This document shows positions 1 through 41,163 of a stretch of DNA of 64,000 nt, piece by piece. The notes beneath the pieces were generated by a model. That model saw nothing but the letters and a program-made list of their open reading frames with translations. It made no database searches and had not been told where the DNA came from. Where the stretch lies: assembly GCF_019703515.2 (NCBI RefSeq), contig NC_059379.1, positions 22,619,880-22,683,879 of the forward strand. The letters run 5' to 3'. Position numbers and translations under genes: made by a program. This stretch comes from Myxocyprinus asiaticus (Eukaryota; Chordata; Actinopteri; Cypriniformes; Catostomidae). How positions within the stretch are numbered: the stretch's first letter is position 1; each line of letters opens with the position of its first letter.

Positions 1-657
1 TTAAAAAGCAGCGATATTATGGTAGTAAACTCCACACATAGTTCATTCCAAAATGACTGTTTAGTGTAAAACATGTTGATGATTAGCGGTCAGTTCATAA
101 AGTGATAAGCTGTTTCCTCTAAAAATCAGTTTATTCAGCACACTGATGCATCTCCTCCATAGACATCCATTATAAACAACAGCCTCTTGTCTCCTCGCCA
201 GTGTACCACCCATAGAATTTAAATGGGACCGCCGCGTTATGCTTTGCTTTGCTAACCTACGAGACGAAATTGATAGAAGGGCTCTGGCACAGATACGTCT
301 CCGAAACATCTTAATTCCCAAAACACTAGATGGCGAACTTTAAAAACACGCATGATGGTTTTCATGCCGACTACAGAATCAGCATTGAACATTCGCCCAA
401 GCAATTTGTATTAATATATTACTTACTTTATTATCACATAAGAGTGTGATAACTATTTAATAAATAAAGACTTTATATATGATTATTAATAACCTTTTCC
501 TGCAACACGAAATTACCAATTATGCTTTGCGTGTGCTTCTAGGGAGGACGCTCAAGACTTCGGTTCGCAGCTTGATTTAGTTACATACATTACTGAGTTA
601 CCTGGACAGCTCTGAAACGGAGGTTGTAATTAGTTTTATTTCATTTCAAAATCAATA
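1..657. other. Left-edge non-coding stretch
   Basis: AT-rich DNA with no gene I can support. Short open frames here have no recognisable domain. It may contain the left end of the adjoining transposon, but I could not identify a terminal inverted repeat by eye. Confidence 0.4.
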
Positions 658-1815
658 ATGTCAACAAGCAATGGCAACATTAGTTTGCGGTGGCAGCACG
701 GACAAGAGTATTTAGCAAAGACCATAAACAACCTAACTTTGTCTGTTCCTCACCCATCGAAGTTGGCCAGTGCCACCTCCTGGCTTGATGATATGAAACT
801 CTGGCCAGCAGTCACACATGTTGACATATTCAATTATCTTGTTTTGTCTGAGGGTGTAGGTGGCGAGGAACTTAGAAATTATAAAAGCACGGAAGCATAT
901 AATTGCTTACACAGTAATAAAATTGGATGAATTCTTTGTCACAATCATCAGCAGTTCACATTCCTAAAAGCGGAGGTAGAGCTGTATCTTGCACTGATGA
1001 GCAGCATAGATGGAATGCTGGGACCAGTAGAAACCTTGAACAGAAAAGACTCAGAAAAGTAAGATAATCTGTCTACACCATGCTATGACACACATCATGA
1101 CTTCATGGAGACAGTCAGTTCTTTAGACACAAAGCCACTCTGAACTAAAAAAAAAGCTCCACCAGCCACATGGAGAGACTTTGACTTGCAATAAATGTAA
1201 AATACATAATAATGAAATGCATAGCAAATACATAGAAATGCAACATCGATCAGGCAGCTGAATTGGAGATTCAAACACAAAATCAGAGTTTGTCAGAGGT
1301 TTGGCATAGTGCAAAACAGATAAGGATCGCTGCTAGTTCAGCCAAAGGTGTACCAGGACGAGCAACAACAAATCCTGATAAATTCATGAGCGAGCATCTC
1401 TTCCCTACCCTTCGGGGTAATGCGGCTACAAAGTATGGGAGTGAGAAAGAGCCAATAGCTCGAAACCTTCTAGTAGAGAAGGGTCTACAGGTGTCCCTCT
1501 CAGGTACCAGGGTCAGCCTGTCAGAGCCATGGCTGTCAGCCAGCCCTGATGGTATAATTAATTGTTCTGAACTTCTGGAAGTAGTGCCCTATCCCTAATT
1601 ACATGCCTGAATTACAAAGGAATGGAGTCAGGGGCTACTACAGACAGATACAATTAGGTGTGGTTTGTACGTGTCTGGTCTCCAAAGGAGCACATTCTGA
1701 TAAACGTACCATATGATGCAGAGTATTTAATTGAGCAGTTTACTCGTCTCAGAGGCTTTTACTTTTCTGTGATGCTTCCTAGAGTAGTGGATTAATTCCT
1801 TGCTGGACGACTCAA
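658..1815 (+). pseudogene. Decayed YqaJ-type nuclease gene of an ISL2EU-like transposon
   Basis: The reading frame is broken into at least three pieces. The first, 658-930, contains a segment ending YKSTEAYN, which resembles the region before the SWIM zinc finger in fish YqaJ-containing transposon proteins. The second, 1263-1598, carries the YqaJ/lambda-exonuclease core: NAATKYGSEKEPIAR (metal-site glutamate) and LSASPDGII (SPDG motif). The third, about 1675-1795, continues the fold with a stretch reading WSPKEHILINVPYD and a MLPRVVD end. Stops and frameshifts separate the pieces, so no functional nuclease is expected. The family normally cleaves or resects DNA using two metal ions. Its convergent neighbour is a DDE transposase, and the pairing of a YqaJ nuclease with a transposase is the reported hallmark of the ISL2EU superfamily. 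The family assignment is from recalled motifs, not a search. Confidence 0.7.
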
Positions 1816-2154
1816 ACTGAATGACAAATACCTGCAGATTGTCAAAAAAGCTTAAAATACTGGTACAAACAAAGACTCTTAACAGAGTTTAAAAAGTGTA
1901 CAGATCCTCCTGACAGGTAGGGAAAAAGGTTCTGGCAATGTTTCCAAACAATTTTTGAATTTATTTGATATTAATTCTTTGTTTACAGGTTTTGCACTTT
2001 AAAATGGTATGTTTTTGCAGATCATTAATTTCATTTGTGTATAAATGTACATGGTACATGAAAATAGAAAAAACATTGTTATGCATTTAGAATTAATGTA
2101 TTGTGATTAAATACACATATGTACAAATTTGACTACATGCAACAGGCTGAGCAT

Positions 2155-3039
2155 TTATTTATCTGCTTCACGGATCTGGTCACCACGCAGATTCACTAAA
2201 GCTGCACATACACGCAGAATTTTATCTATCTTTGATGTAAAGGTGATAGGCAATGTTTGTGACAACACCTTGTATACTTTTAGTCTCCTAATTGCACGTT
2301 CAACATGTATCCTCACATTTGCAATTCTGTGGCTGCATGTGACCTTTTCCTCTGTCAGCTGTGTTTTGTTGGCAAAGTGAGGAATTATCAAGTTGACTTG
2401 TCTTTCATACAACAAGTCTCTTATCATAAAACCCCTTTCCACCATCACTTCATCTCCTGGTTTAAGGTATTAAAAAATGCCAGAGTCACATGTGATAAAT
2501 TTGTCACTACAGTGGCCCCCATATGCTGCTGATATAAACATTACCAGGCCACAAGGTGCAATAGCCACTAAATAGTTGATAGTGTTGCAAGCATAGTAGT
2601 AGCTGTACAATTCAGACCTTGAGTCTAGGTTCTTTGGTTTCTGGATTTCATTTTCACTGCAGTCTAAGATACAGGTAACATTGGGATAATAATGCTTAAA
2701 TGCCTCTGGTGTTGTGGCCTTTATGGTTTCTTTGGGGAGCCATGGTATCAGATCCTTCAAGACCACAGCCATGGTGTAAATCCAACAAGAAATGATCCTG
2801 CTCACTTGGCTCACAGATATACCAAATCGTATGGCTAGATCTTCTATCAGTTTTAGTGTGAGCAAGATTTGTTGTTCAACTCCAGTTTGGTAAGACACAT
2901 TCACATGGGGACGCAGAACAGCTACAAGGGTATGAAATGTGTGGAGTGGGAGCCCAGTGTACAGATTTGAGTCAGAGTCATTTGTCAGGGTAGGGGGCTT
3001 GAATGCATCACACTGTGTTGACTGGCTTATGCAAGTCAC
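2155..3039 (-). pseudogene. DDE transposase (DDE_Tnp_4 type) of an ISL2EU-like transposon, with in-frame stop
   Basis: Two open pieces, 3039-2470 and 2448-2155, lie in the same frame and are separated by a TAA at 2470-2472. The first contains a helix-turn-helix typical of DDE_Tnp_4 proteins (LAIRFGISVSQVSRI), a first catalytic-type Asp in ILDCSE and a second Asp in the GGHCSDKFIT motif. The second piece has VERGFMIRDLL, where family members usually have an ADRGF-like motif, and RIHVERAIRRLK carrying the catalytic-type Glu. The gene runs toward the YqaJ pseudogene. The clear helix-turn-helix and acidic motifs make the transposase call firm. Placing it in ISL2EU rather than Harbinger rests mainly on the YqaJ partner. 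A THAP zinc finger expected upstream was not found. Confidence 0.75.
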
Positions 3040-3865
3040 ACTGTGTTGTCTCTTGATATAACAATGCTCCTCAAAAATGTGGTCTTCCTACTGTGTTCCA
3101 ACATAGGCAAACTTTTTAGATTTAGGTATAGCTGTTGTCATCTACATTTGATTGCTTGGGGATGGGGGCAGCTGTAAGACTCTCTTCACCAGACCTCCCT
3201 TTGTCCATTCCAGTGCTCTCTTGGTAAACACCAACTCCTGTAACAACAAACAAGGCATTATATAAGTATCACAATCCTTAACTACACATAAAAGTTCTTG
3301 ATTAATTTGAAGTCAGATGACTGATCAGAAGGCCTGATCATCATGATGGTGCCGCAGATGGCCGCCTCGGTGTGAAGCGCTCCTATTGTTTTGTTGTTTT
3401 TGTTTGTTTGTCCTGTGTTTAATAATCTTTTTCCAGTCAGTTTTACCAGAGACGAACTGCTGAACATTCGACAGCATATACCAGACAATCTTTTCCCTGT
3501 TTTTGAATATTCAGACGTTTTGCTGGACATTTTAGTTGGAGGTGCGTCTGTGTTGTTCAAGAGACGCAGGCAAGGGAGACGAGCAGGCGCACTGGTCAGG
3601 CTCCGTCAGCGCGGCTTTAAATAGTGCTGCCGAGTATTCATCTAGCGAATCTCCGCTCTCTTCCTAACAAAACGGACGAACTACATGTTTTTGAGGCTGC
3701 AGACACCAATCTGTCACTATCTTCACACTGATTTTCAATAGATCACTGGAGCATTGTGAAGTCCTATGCTGCTTCAAATGCTCAATCATCATTCCTGTCC
3801 CAAAAAATAAAAAATAAAAAAAAATCACAGGACTTAATGACTACAGAACTGTCACCCTGACATCT

Positions 3866-4828
3866 GTGGTCATGAAGTCATTTGAGAGACTGGTGTTGGC
3901 CCACCTGAAGGACATCACTGGACCCTTTCTAGTTCCCCTTCAATTTTCTTATCGAGCAAACAGGTCTGTGGATGATGCAGTCAACATGGGATTGCATCAT
4001 ATCCTGCAACATCTGAACAGACCAGGGACATATGCAAGGATCCTTTTTGTGGACTTCAGTTCGGCTTTCAACACCATCATGCCAGCTATTCTCCGGAATA
4101 AATTACACCAACTCTCTGTTCCCACATCTATCTGTCAGTGGATTACCAGCTTTCTGACGGACAAGCAGCAGATTGTGAGACAGGGGAAATTCACTTCCAG
4201 CATCTGTATAATCAGCACTGGTGCCCCCCAGGGATGTGTGCTCACCCCACTACTTTTCTCCCTCTCCCTCAAAATAGTGGAGATGATTGTGGACTTTAGG
4301 GGGAACAACCCAACACTGTCCCACCTCACCATTCTAAACAGCACTGTGGCAGCAGTGGAGTCATTCAGGTTCCTGGGCACTACCATCTCACTGGACCTGA
4401 AGTGGGAGGCCCACATTGACTCCATTGTGAAAAAGGCCCAGCAGAGGTTGTACTTCCTTCACCAGTTGAGGAAGTTCAACCTGCCACAGGCACTGCTGAT
4501 ACAGTTCTACTCAGCAGTCATTGAGTCTGTCATTTGCACTTCTATAACTGTCTGGTTTGGTTCAGCTATGAAATCGGATATCAGAAGACTACAAAGGACA
4601 GTTCGGACTGCTGAGAGGATTATTGGTTGCCCTCTGCCCTCCCTTCAAGAACTATACACTTTCAGAGTGAGGAAAAAGGCTGGAAAAATCACTCTGGACC
4701 CCACTCACTCTGCCCACTACCTTTTTGAACTGTTGCCTTCCGGCCGACGCTTCAGAGTTCTGATCACCAGAACCGTCAGGCACAGGAACAGTTTTTTCCC
4801 TCAGGCTATCCTTCTCATGAACAGTTAA
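3866..4828 (+). pseudogene. L2-like reverse transcriptase lacking its catalytic box
   Basis: The 320-residue frame starts inside the reverse transcriptase. It has the FSYRANRSVDDA segment, the FVDFSSAFNTI motif (motif A, first catalytic Asp) and STGAPQGCVLTPLLFSL (motif B). It then jumps directly to KIVEMIVDFRGN, which normally follows the catalytic FADD box by tens of residues. The FADD (motif C) region is therefore deleted and the enzyme is dead. The C-terminal part, with VWFGS and LLPSGRRFR, is typical of L2-like LINEs. Confidence 0.85.
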
Positions 4829-4989
4829 AACTGCCCCATTGAGCAATAATTAATGTGCAATATACAGCTTAGTCTTTTTATATTATCCAACACATCCAGC
4901 CTCTTCTGCCATTACATTCCCTTGCACTGTATATAATTTGTATTTAGATTTGCACTACGTATGTGTTTATGTGTATATATGTGCGTGTA

Positions 4990-5001
4990 TATGTGTGTGT
5001 G

Positions 5002-5066
<65 letters not shown>
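4990..5066. repeat. (GT)n-(AT)n microsatellite
   Basis: A short GT-rich stretch runs into an uninterrupted (AT)n tract inside the 3' region of the L2-like element. Confidence 0.9.
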
Positions 5067-5069
<3 letters not shown>

Positions 5070-5244
5070 CTATTGCGTATTCTATATATACTTTATTTTA
5101 TTTTCAATATTTATTTATGATTCAATTTTTTAATATTTTTTAAAAGTCTTGTTTGTGCACTGGAAGCTCCTGTCACCAAGACAAATTCCTTGTATGTGTA
5201 AGCATACTTGGCAATAAAGCTGATTCTGATTCTGATTCTGAAAG

Positions 5245-6400
5245 ACATGCAGTGAGTCAGATTTTCATTCAGGAACAACTCTGAATAATTAATTTAAATG
5301 ATTCGTCATAATGAATCAAACCTCTATAACATGCGAGTTTGTGAGTCAGAGTGGTTCACTTAAAGAGCCAATGCTAAAGATTCATATGTTAATGAATCAG
5401 ACTCCACTCGGGTTTGTGTCTGATTTGAATCAGGCAGGGAAGACAACGCAACAGAAAAACATGTTTTCTTGACATTTACATTATTTACACTACATGTTAT
5501 ATCTCATTAGATTCAATACTGACTATAAGTTCATGAAATGTAGTTTCTTTGGCTGTGGCGCCGATCGGTTCAACTCGACCACTGAAGTACTGAAGGAAAC
5601 GCTGGTTTCTTGAAGACGTTTAAGCACTGTATGGCCTTGTGTCCACCAAAGCGTTTTTTTCCTGAGGCCTGCGTATTTTTGCAATTGTTTGCAATGGGAG
5701 CACCGTGTATTTAAAAAAGCCAGCAGCGTGACGAGGCACTGAGCGCTTGGCGTTTTTTTCTGGTCGCCGAGATATGAAAAATTTTCAGTTTTGGGTAAAA
5801 CGCAGTGCTTGTCACTGTCACTTTTTATCCAGCCATCCAATCACAGTGAAGAAGGGGCAGGACAAATACCACACCGACCAACCGTCACATCCTACTTGTA
5901 CAATGACTGAGCAACAATGGAAAAGTTTGCTGGTCTCTGAGTTTTCATGTCTGTACCAGATGATATTCCCGAAATACCACAAAATTAATATGAAAAATAA
6001 TGCTTCAGCCTTGCCTTCATCCAGAGCAAGGGCCAGAGCAAGTACTTTTCCTTGTGCTGACATTTAAATACTTACTTACATACTTGTTGATAACACAAAC
6101 TATCTGCGAAATTAGGTACTTGCAACCAGGGGTGTAGTTTCCAGGGGGGATGGGGGAGAGGTAACCCTCATCTTCAGCTGGCATTTTGCTCTTGTTGTTG
6201 GTTTGTGGCCTTAACACTCATTTTTGAGAAGTTTTTGAAGCTTTCTGTTGCTTTATGACACCCTTTAACAGCACAAATTCTTCTGGCGCCTCCACTGTTC
6301 GTAACGTGCTCTAGCTGATTACAACTACTAAACAGAAGTGCGGAGCATCATACTGGTAGTCACTCGCCGTAATGGCGCACCCCACCCACGGAGAAGTGAG
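5245..6400. other. Intergenic stretch, no gene seen
   Basis: After the LINE tail, the sequence contains repeated fragments related to ATTCATTCAGGAAC and GAATCA-type words, which look like interspersed repeat debris. Open frames at 5523-5840 and 5747-6067 overlap on opposite strands and show no domain. I see nothing functional. Confidence 0.4.
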
Positions 6401-6401
6401 G

Positions 6402-9400
6402 ACATTTTTTTTTATTATTTTTTTTATTTTTTTTTATTGCTTTAATCAATATAACATGACAGTCAAACCAACTGAAAGCACAAGAAATAAATATATATAA
6501 ATAATAATAATAATAATAATAATACTTACAAAAAGGTATATCGACAATATACAGAATACAAAAGGCTATAAATTATACAATATACAATGCATATAACATT
6601 AAGATTCAAAAGGGGATATTTAAGGCTTTATAAAAGTTAATACTCTAGCGCTTTACTGTTTTTTACTCCTGTTAACATATTAAAGAAATACTTTACTTCT
6701 GTTTTGAAGTGTGTGAAATTTGGTTTCTGTGATGACCATTTACATTTATGAATAAAAAAAATTCCATAAATCAATAATAAATATATAATATACCATGCTT
6801 TGTTCAATTTTACTATCAAAATAAAACAAAACATCCTCTTTCCTTAAATGCATAACAATACCCGTATTCATCTTAATAAAATATTCTAAATCACACCAGA
6901 AGATTTTTGTATACAGTCAAAAAAGAGGTGTACAATGCTATCAATTTCAATGTTACAAAAAGCACATTTTAAATCAACGTCTTTCCTAAATCTTGCAATA
7001 ACTTGTTTAACAGGGTAAATCCTGTAAATAATCTTACCTCACGAATCTTATTGGTCACACAATATCGTCTTGCAATTTTAAAGGTTTCTTCCCAATTAAT
7101 ATTTTGAAATTGTGCATTTCAAAAACATTTGGCTGATGGACCTGCACAATTTTGACAGATTTTCTAAGATAACTGTTATTAATTTTTTAATCTGTAATAC
7201 TTATACCTTCCAACTTAACAGTAAAGTCAACATTTGGTCTTGAAACAATGTTATATTTTAATAATTCAATAAATTAAAATGGTAGCATCAATCACAGTCA
7301 TAATTTCCTTAATAGATACTGGGAAGGAATATTTTCTAAAGAATTCAGAGTGTGTAAGTAAGTTACCATTGCTGTTAAATAGTTGTGTCACCAATAAAAT
7401 ATATTTTTTAAGCCAAATGAAAAAAAAAGAAAAAAAAAAAAAAGATTTATTTCTGTGCTTAATGTATTTATTGTTCCAAATTAAACATTTGTGAGGGGAA
7501 AAGTTGTGCTTATACATAAGCATCCATGATAGTAAGACCTGTTTATGGAAATTAGATCATTTAATGGGAAGTCTACTGACATCAAAGTTACAATTAAGAA
7601 GAAAGTCAATGCCTCCAACTTTCTTAAAATAATATTTGGGATGTAAAACCATCTCTTGAACGAATGTAATTTTGAATCCATTTGACTTTGAGTATAATGT
7701 TGGATGTTTCAAAATCGAGTACATTTAACCCACCTTGATTAACTGGATTACAGAGAGTTTTTTAATTCAGAAAGTGAGGCTTATTCCTCCAAATGAAATT
7801 ATATAAGTTTTTATTTACCTGATTAATTAGGGATTTTGGAACTCAGCCATTGCAGTATACATTAGTCTTGATAAGCCTTGTGACTTTGTTAGTAATACCC
7901 TCCCATCTCTGGACAAATCCCTCATTAACCAGGAATCAAATGTTTTTTATTTTGTATTTTTTATATATATATATTGTTTATTAATTTTAATTTGTTTTTC
8001 TTTACAAATTTTAATACCCAAATAAGAGATTTGGTCCTTAATTGGTATACCACAGAGTTCAGACAAATTATCAGGTCTGCTTTTGAGAGCAAATAATTCA
8101 CATTTCTTAATATTTATGTTTAACCCAGATACTAAAGAAAATTCATGGAGACACTCAAAAGCCAATTTGAATTCTTTTTAATTTTTTAGAAATATAGCTG
8201 TATCATCTGCCAGTTGGGAACATTTAATTTCATGATCAAATATCTGAATGCCTTGAAATGTATTAACTTTAATATGGAGACACATTACTTGCATGACCAT
8301 CAAGAATAATAAAGGAGATATTGGATCACCTTACTTGACTCCTCTGCTTATATTAAATTTAGGGGTGGTCCCAAAGGGTAATTTAATAGAGCTATTACAG
8401 TTATTGAATAGTATTTGAATTGCACGAATAAAATTATTGCCAAAGCCTAAAAAACTCAAAGTTTTAAGTAGAAATGTATGGTTTAGAGTATCAAATGCTT
8501 TATAGTAATCTATAAAAAGGATATAGCTATTATCATTACTTAGAAAGTTATAATCTATTAAATCTAAGATCAATCGAATATTATTGCCTATATATCTTCC
8601 ATGTATAAAACCTGACTGACAATTATCTATAATTTTAATTATTGTCTAATATTAATTTCAGTCTTTCTGCAACCATTTAAGTAATTTGGTGTCAAATTTA
8701 GGCCTCCAATTGTCTAAGTAAATATTTCCCTGGTTTTGGAATTAGTGTAATTAAACCTTGTGACATGGTTGGAAGCAGTTTCTCATGTTTCAATATTTCT
8801 TGAAATACATAGAGAAGAAATTCTGAAAAATCCTCTTGGAATCTCTTATAAAATTCACAATTTAACCCATAATTGCTGGTTGATTTATTGTTTTTTTTAA
8901 GTGTTATGTCCTGATCACATACACTTTTAGAATCCACATCAATAATTGTCGCATATTCCTTAAGTGAATTTAGAAACCAAGAACCTTCTTTAATACTGCA
9001 GTTTTTGGAGTGTAATTGTCCATAAAAGTTTGCAATGAAGTTAGCAATATGTTTGGGATCTGTTGTGAGAGAGTTATTAATATTAAGTTTCTTTATATTG
9101 GAATTCTCAGCCTTTCTCTTCTCTAGATTAAATAAATATTTATAATTTTTCTCCCCCTCCTCCAACCATTTTCTTCTTGATCTTATAAATGCCCCTTTTG
9201 CTTTATGTTCATAAATATTATCTAACTCCAATTGTAATTTGGTTAATAGATTTTTATTCCTATCACATATAGTTTGCTTTTCATAAAAATGAATTATGTT
9301 TTCCTCTTTTTTTTTTTCTTTTTTTTTTTTTTCTAATCTTAGCTAACTCCTTTCGCCCTTCTAATAGCTAATTTTCTAATGTAATATTTCATAATTTCCC

Positions 9401-9695
9401 AATGTTTTCCAAAGAGATTAGAAACTTTGGCTTTACTATAACAACTCTTTATAATAAGTTTAGCATTGTTTTTAAAGTGATCATCTTCAAGGAGAACATT
9501 ATTTAATTTCTAGTAATTAAAACCAGATCTCCTATTCCCATGTCCCTCAAGTCAACTACTATGTAAATTATTCTGTGGTCACTAAGTACAGAGGGTATAA
9601 TGTCAATTTCTTGAATTTGTTTCCCAAGTTCTTGTGAAACCAACCAAATATAGAGCCTAGAATTGAGGAAAAAGGTGGATACTTGCAAAACTGAA
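6402..9695 (-). mobile_element. AT-rich L1-type LINE, 5'-truncated and decayed
   Basis: The 3' end is a T-rich tract on + (a poly-A tail on -) at about 6402-6440. Going 5' on the minus strand there are four broken frames. One at 8165-7947 carries a GLNINIKKCELFAL segment from just after the catalytic box. One at 8573-8331 carries FIDYYKAFDTLNH (reverse transcriptase motif A). One at 9231-8698 carries RRKWLEEGEKNYKYLFNLEK, the L1-type linker upstream of the RT. One at 9688-9503 carries SDHRIIYI, the end of the endonuclease. The copy stops inside the endonuclease near 9695. It is more AT-rich and more degraded than the L1 copies in xrcc6, so it is probably older and from another family. Confidence 0.8.
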
Positions 9696-9699
9696 CATG

Positions 9700-9929
9700 C
9701 TAAGGCGGAACTAAATCATTAAAACACCTTTGTTTACTTCCTCATTCATGGATGGACCAGTCTCTCCACTCTTGTCTCACCATTGGCTCATGCCTTCCAA
9801 TAGTTGTCAGTGATTGGCTAGTGCAGCTGTCATTCAAATTGTGGCGCATTGAATCATGCGCGGTCGTTCAGTGATACAAAGTTCTCTTGAGAGTTCCGCT
9901 CACGCTGTTCTTTAAGGAAGCGGAGAGTA
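9700..9929 (+). promoter_or_regulatory. Putative xrcc6 promoter with CCAAT boxes
   Basis: The sequence between the LINE remnant and the xrcc6 start codon lacks a TATA box near the ATG. It has inverted CCAAT motifs (ATTGG) at about 9782 and 9813 and a direct CCAAT at 9797-9801, the usual NF-Y arrangement of housekeeping promoters. A short GC-containing stretch with GCGCATT and ATGCGCGG follows near 9844-9866. The transcription start is not determined. Confidence 0.5.
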
Positions 9930-39103
<29,174 letters not shown>

Positions 39104-39109
39104 GCTAGT

Positions 39110-39922
39110 GTTCTTAAATCCTTGCCCATATCTGGGAGAAAAAAACGTATGATACCGTGACATTATGATGACTTATTTACATACTTGTTCATAAAATAAA
39201 TGCAAAAAGTTTTATGTCTGCTCATGTTAAGTGGTTGTCATATCAAGTCTGTTCTGTCAGACATAATTAGGTTCAGCACTGTGACTGTTGTCGTAACATG
39301 CAAAATAAAGCTTGAATTTTGTCGTTTTGACAGTAGCGCTGATCTGAGTTGTTTCACCACATGTGCTCCTTACTCTTGAAATATTTCCATATTATGCCTC
39401 TACCAGTATTGGCATCATCTCAATTCTGCAAACTGACTTCTCCTTTTCTACTGAACAAGGATGGAAACATTTCTTAAAGGGCTCATTCACCCAAAAATGA
39501 AAATTCATCAATTAATTACTCTCCCTCAACTTGTTCTAATCTAAACCAATTTGACCTTTTTTTTTTTTCTTTTCTTTTTTTTCTTCTTTTTTCGGTACAC
39601 AAATGGAAAAAAAAAAATTGGGGGGGGTGGGTGGTGGTGTTGTAAGAATCTGCTCGATGTCATACAATGGCAGTTTATGGTGACCACCTCTTCAAGCTTC
39701 AAAAAGGATGCAAATTCAGAAGTCTGTTAAATCAATGTGACTCCTTGCTCTGAAGGCATATGAGGTTTGGTGAGAAAGTAACTGAAATCTAATTTATTAT
39801 TTAATAAAAATCTTGACTATCGTTGCTCTTCTGTGCGCATTCATGAAAGTGCACGAGAGCAGCATTTACGCTGCCCCCGCTTGCGAGATGGGGAGTTAAA
39901 GAGAAGTTTGGCCGAGTGCATC
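39110..39922. other. xrcc6 3'UTR and downstream intergenic DNA
   Basis: Past the poly-A signals there is a partial foldback-MITE end at about 39471-39510 (GGGCTCATTCACCCAAAAAT), poly-T and G-rich runs at 39560-39645, and no gene. Confidence 0.5.
39195..39309 (+). terminator. xrcc6 polyadenylation signals
   Basis: Two AATAAA hexamers lie at 39195-39200 and 39304-39309, about 90 and 200 bases past the xrcc6 stop codon. Either could define the mRNA 3' end. Confidence 0.6.
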
Positions 39923-40567
39923 TTTAAAGGGATAGTTCACCCAAAAATGTAAATTCTCTCACCATTTACTCACCCTCATGCCATCCCAAATGTGTATGAC
40001 TTTCTTCTGCAGAACACAAAGATTTTTTGAATATCTCAGCAGTGTGGGCCCATACAATACAAGTGAATGGTGACCAGAATTTGAATCTGAAAAAATGGCA
40101 AAGGCAGAATGAAAGTAATCCATAAGACTCCAGTGGTTTAGTCCATGTCATCTGAAGCACTTTGATAGGTTTGGGTGAGAAACAGATCAAAATTTAAGTC
40201 CTTTTTTTATTATTATTATTATCTCCACCTTTGACCAGGCTCGACCAGTAGGTGGTGATATGCACAAAGAATGCAAATTTCCAAAACAGAAGAAGAAGAA
40301 CATGAAAGTTAATTATTGATCTGTTTCTCAAACCTATAATATTGCTTCTGAAGATATGGATTTAATCACTTGAGTCTTATGGATTACTTTTATGCTGACT
40401 TGTGTGATTTTTGGACCTTCTAAGTTCTGGTCACCATTAACTCGCATTGTATGGACCAACAGAGCTGAGATATTTTAAAAACCTTCATTTGAGTTCTGCA
40501 GAGGAAAGGTTGTCATGAGGGTGAGTAAATGAGAGAATTTTCATTTTTGGGTTAACTATCCTTTTAA
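39923..40567. mobile_element. Foldback MITE copy 2
   Basis: TTTAAAGGGATAGTTCACCC at the left and TTGGGTTAACTATCCTTTTAAAG at the right, with internal arms around CATAAGACTCCAGTGGTTTA paired with TGAGTCTTATGGATTACTTT. Same family as copies 1, 3, 4 and 5. Confidence 0.85.
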
Positions 40568-40984
40568 AGCCCATTCCACAGATTTTTCCCTTAAAAAAAA
40601 AAAAAAAAAAAAAGTCTAGGAGATAGGAATAGGAAAATATATGATCATTATTTTGATATTTTGCTAGTATATTAATGCTTAGTATATTTGATTATTTTGT
40701 ACCTCTATATAGTTCACTTGTTTGTGGGTTGGTTATTTGTTATACCTTACATTTTCTCAGAACACCTGGAATGTAACAATCAGTGCTTGTCATGTTTTCT
40801 CAAAGTGACTCATTAATTAAAAACAGAAGGACGACTGCCCACATACCACAGGTGAATGAGATGACAACATGTAAAAATGTAGATGTAATAGGAAAAATAA
40901 TTTCTCCAAAAAGAAATAGGAAATATCTGATTAATTTCACAATGCGGGTGACCGAGACATGTTTAACAGTCCTATGGGATGCAA
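40568..40984. other. Intergenic stretch upstream of josd1, no gene seen
   Basis: A poly-A tract at 40592-40613 and AT-rich unique sequence. No supported feature. Confidence 0.4.
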
Positions 40985-41163
40985 CCTGCTCATGACGCAA
41001 GCCAGCGGAAAGCTAATGACGTTTTGCGCATGCTCACGTCGAGCCAGAGAAAGCTGCTAGGAAAAAGTACAAGAGACAAAGGAATAAACAACTCAAGGAG
41101 TGGAGGCGAAAACATCAACTTAGAGCAACGAAAGCAGCTCAGACTCTAAACGTTCGCGTGCAG
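40985..41163 (+). promoter_or_regulatory. Putative josd1 promoter and first non-coding exon
   Basis: A GC-richer island in AT-rich surroundings contains TTTTGCGCATGCTCA (about 41022-41036), close to the NRF1 site TGCGCATGCGC, and several CG dinucleotides. A possible splice donor CAG|GTAGAAG follows at 41163. A plausible acceptor lies at 42303 (TTTGACAG). The exon is inferred from position and composition. Confidence 0.4.

Larger units (their letters stand above)
640..3300. mobile_element. ISL2EU-like DNA transposon remnant with two convergent genes
   Basis: A YqaJ-type nuclease pseudogene on + and a DDE transposase pseudogene on - face each other and form one cassette of about 2.7 kb. Ends are approximate because I found no convincing terminal inverted repeat or target-site duplication. 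An L2-like LINE begins immediately beyond the transposase 5' side. Confidence 0.6.
3340..5244 (+). mobile_element. L2-like non-LTR retrotransposon, internally deleted
   Basis: A 5' segment with the motif GATGGTGCCGCAGATGGCCG (about 3343) resembles the 5' leader of fish L2 LINEs. A broken reverse transcriptase frame lies at 3866-4828 and an (AT)n tract at 5010-5066. The 3' end is AATAAAGCTGATTCTGATTC, with tandem GATTCT units, an L2/CR1-type short tandem tail. Most of the endonuclease region is missing between about 3625 and 3866. Confidence 0.75.

Noticed and set aside
61..321. Open frame of 86 residues on minus at the left edge
   Set aside because: No domain or recognised homologue. Composition suggests chance reading through transposon flank.
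5523..6067. Overlapping open frames on both strands after the first LINE
   Set aside because: They overlap head to tail on opposite strands, lack motifs and have no promoter or splice context.
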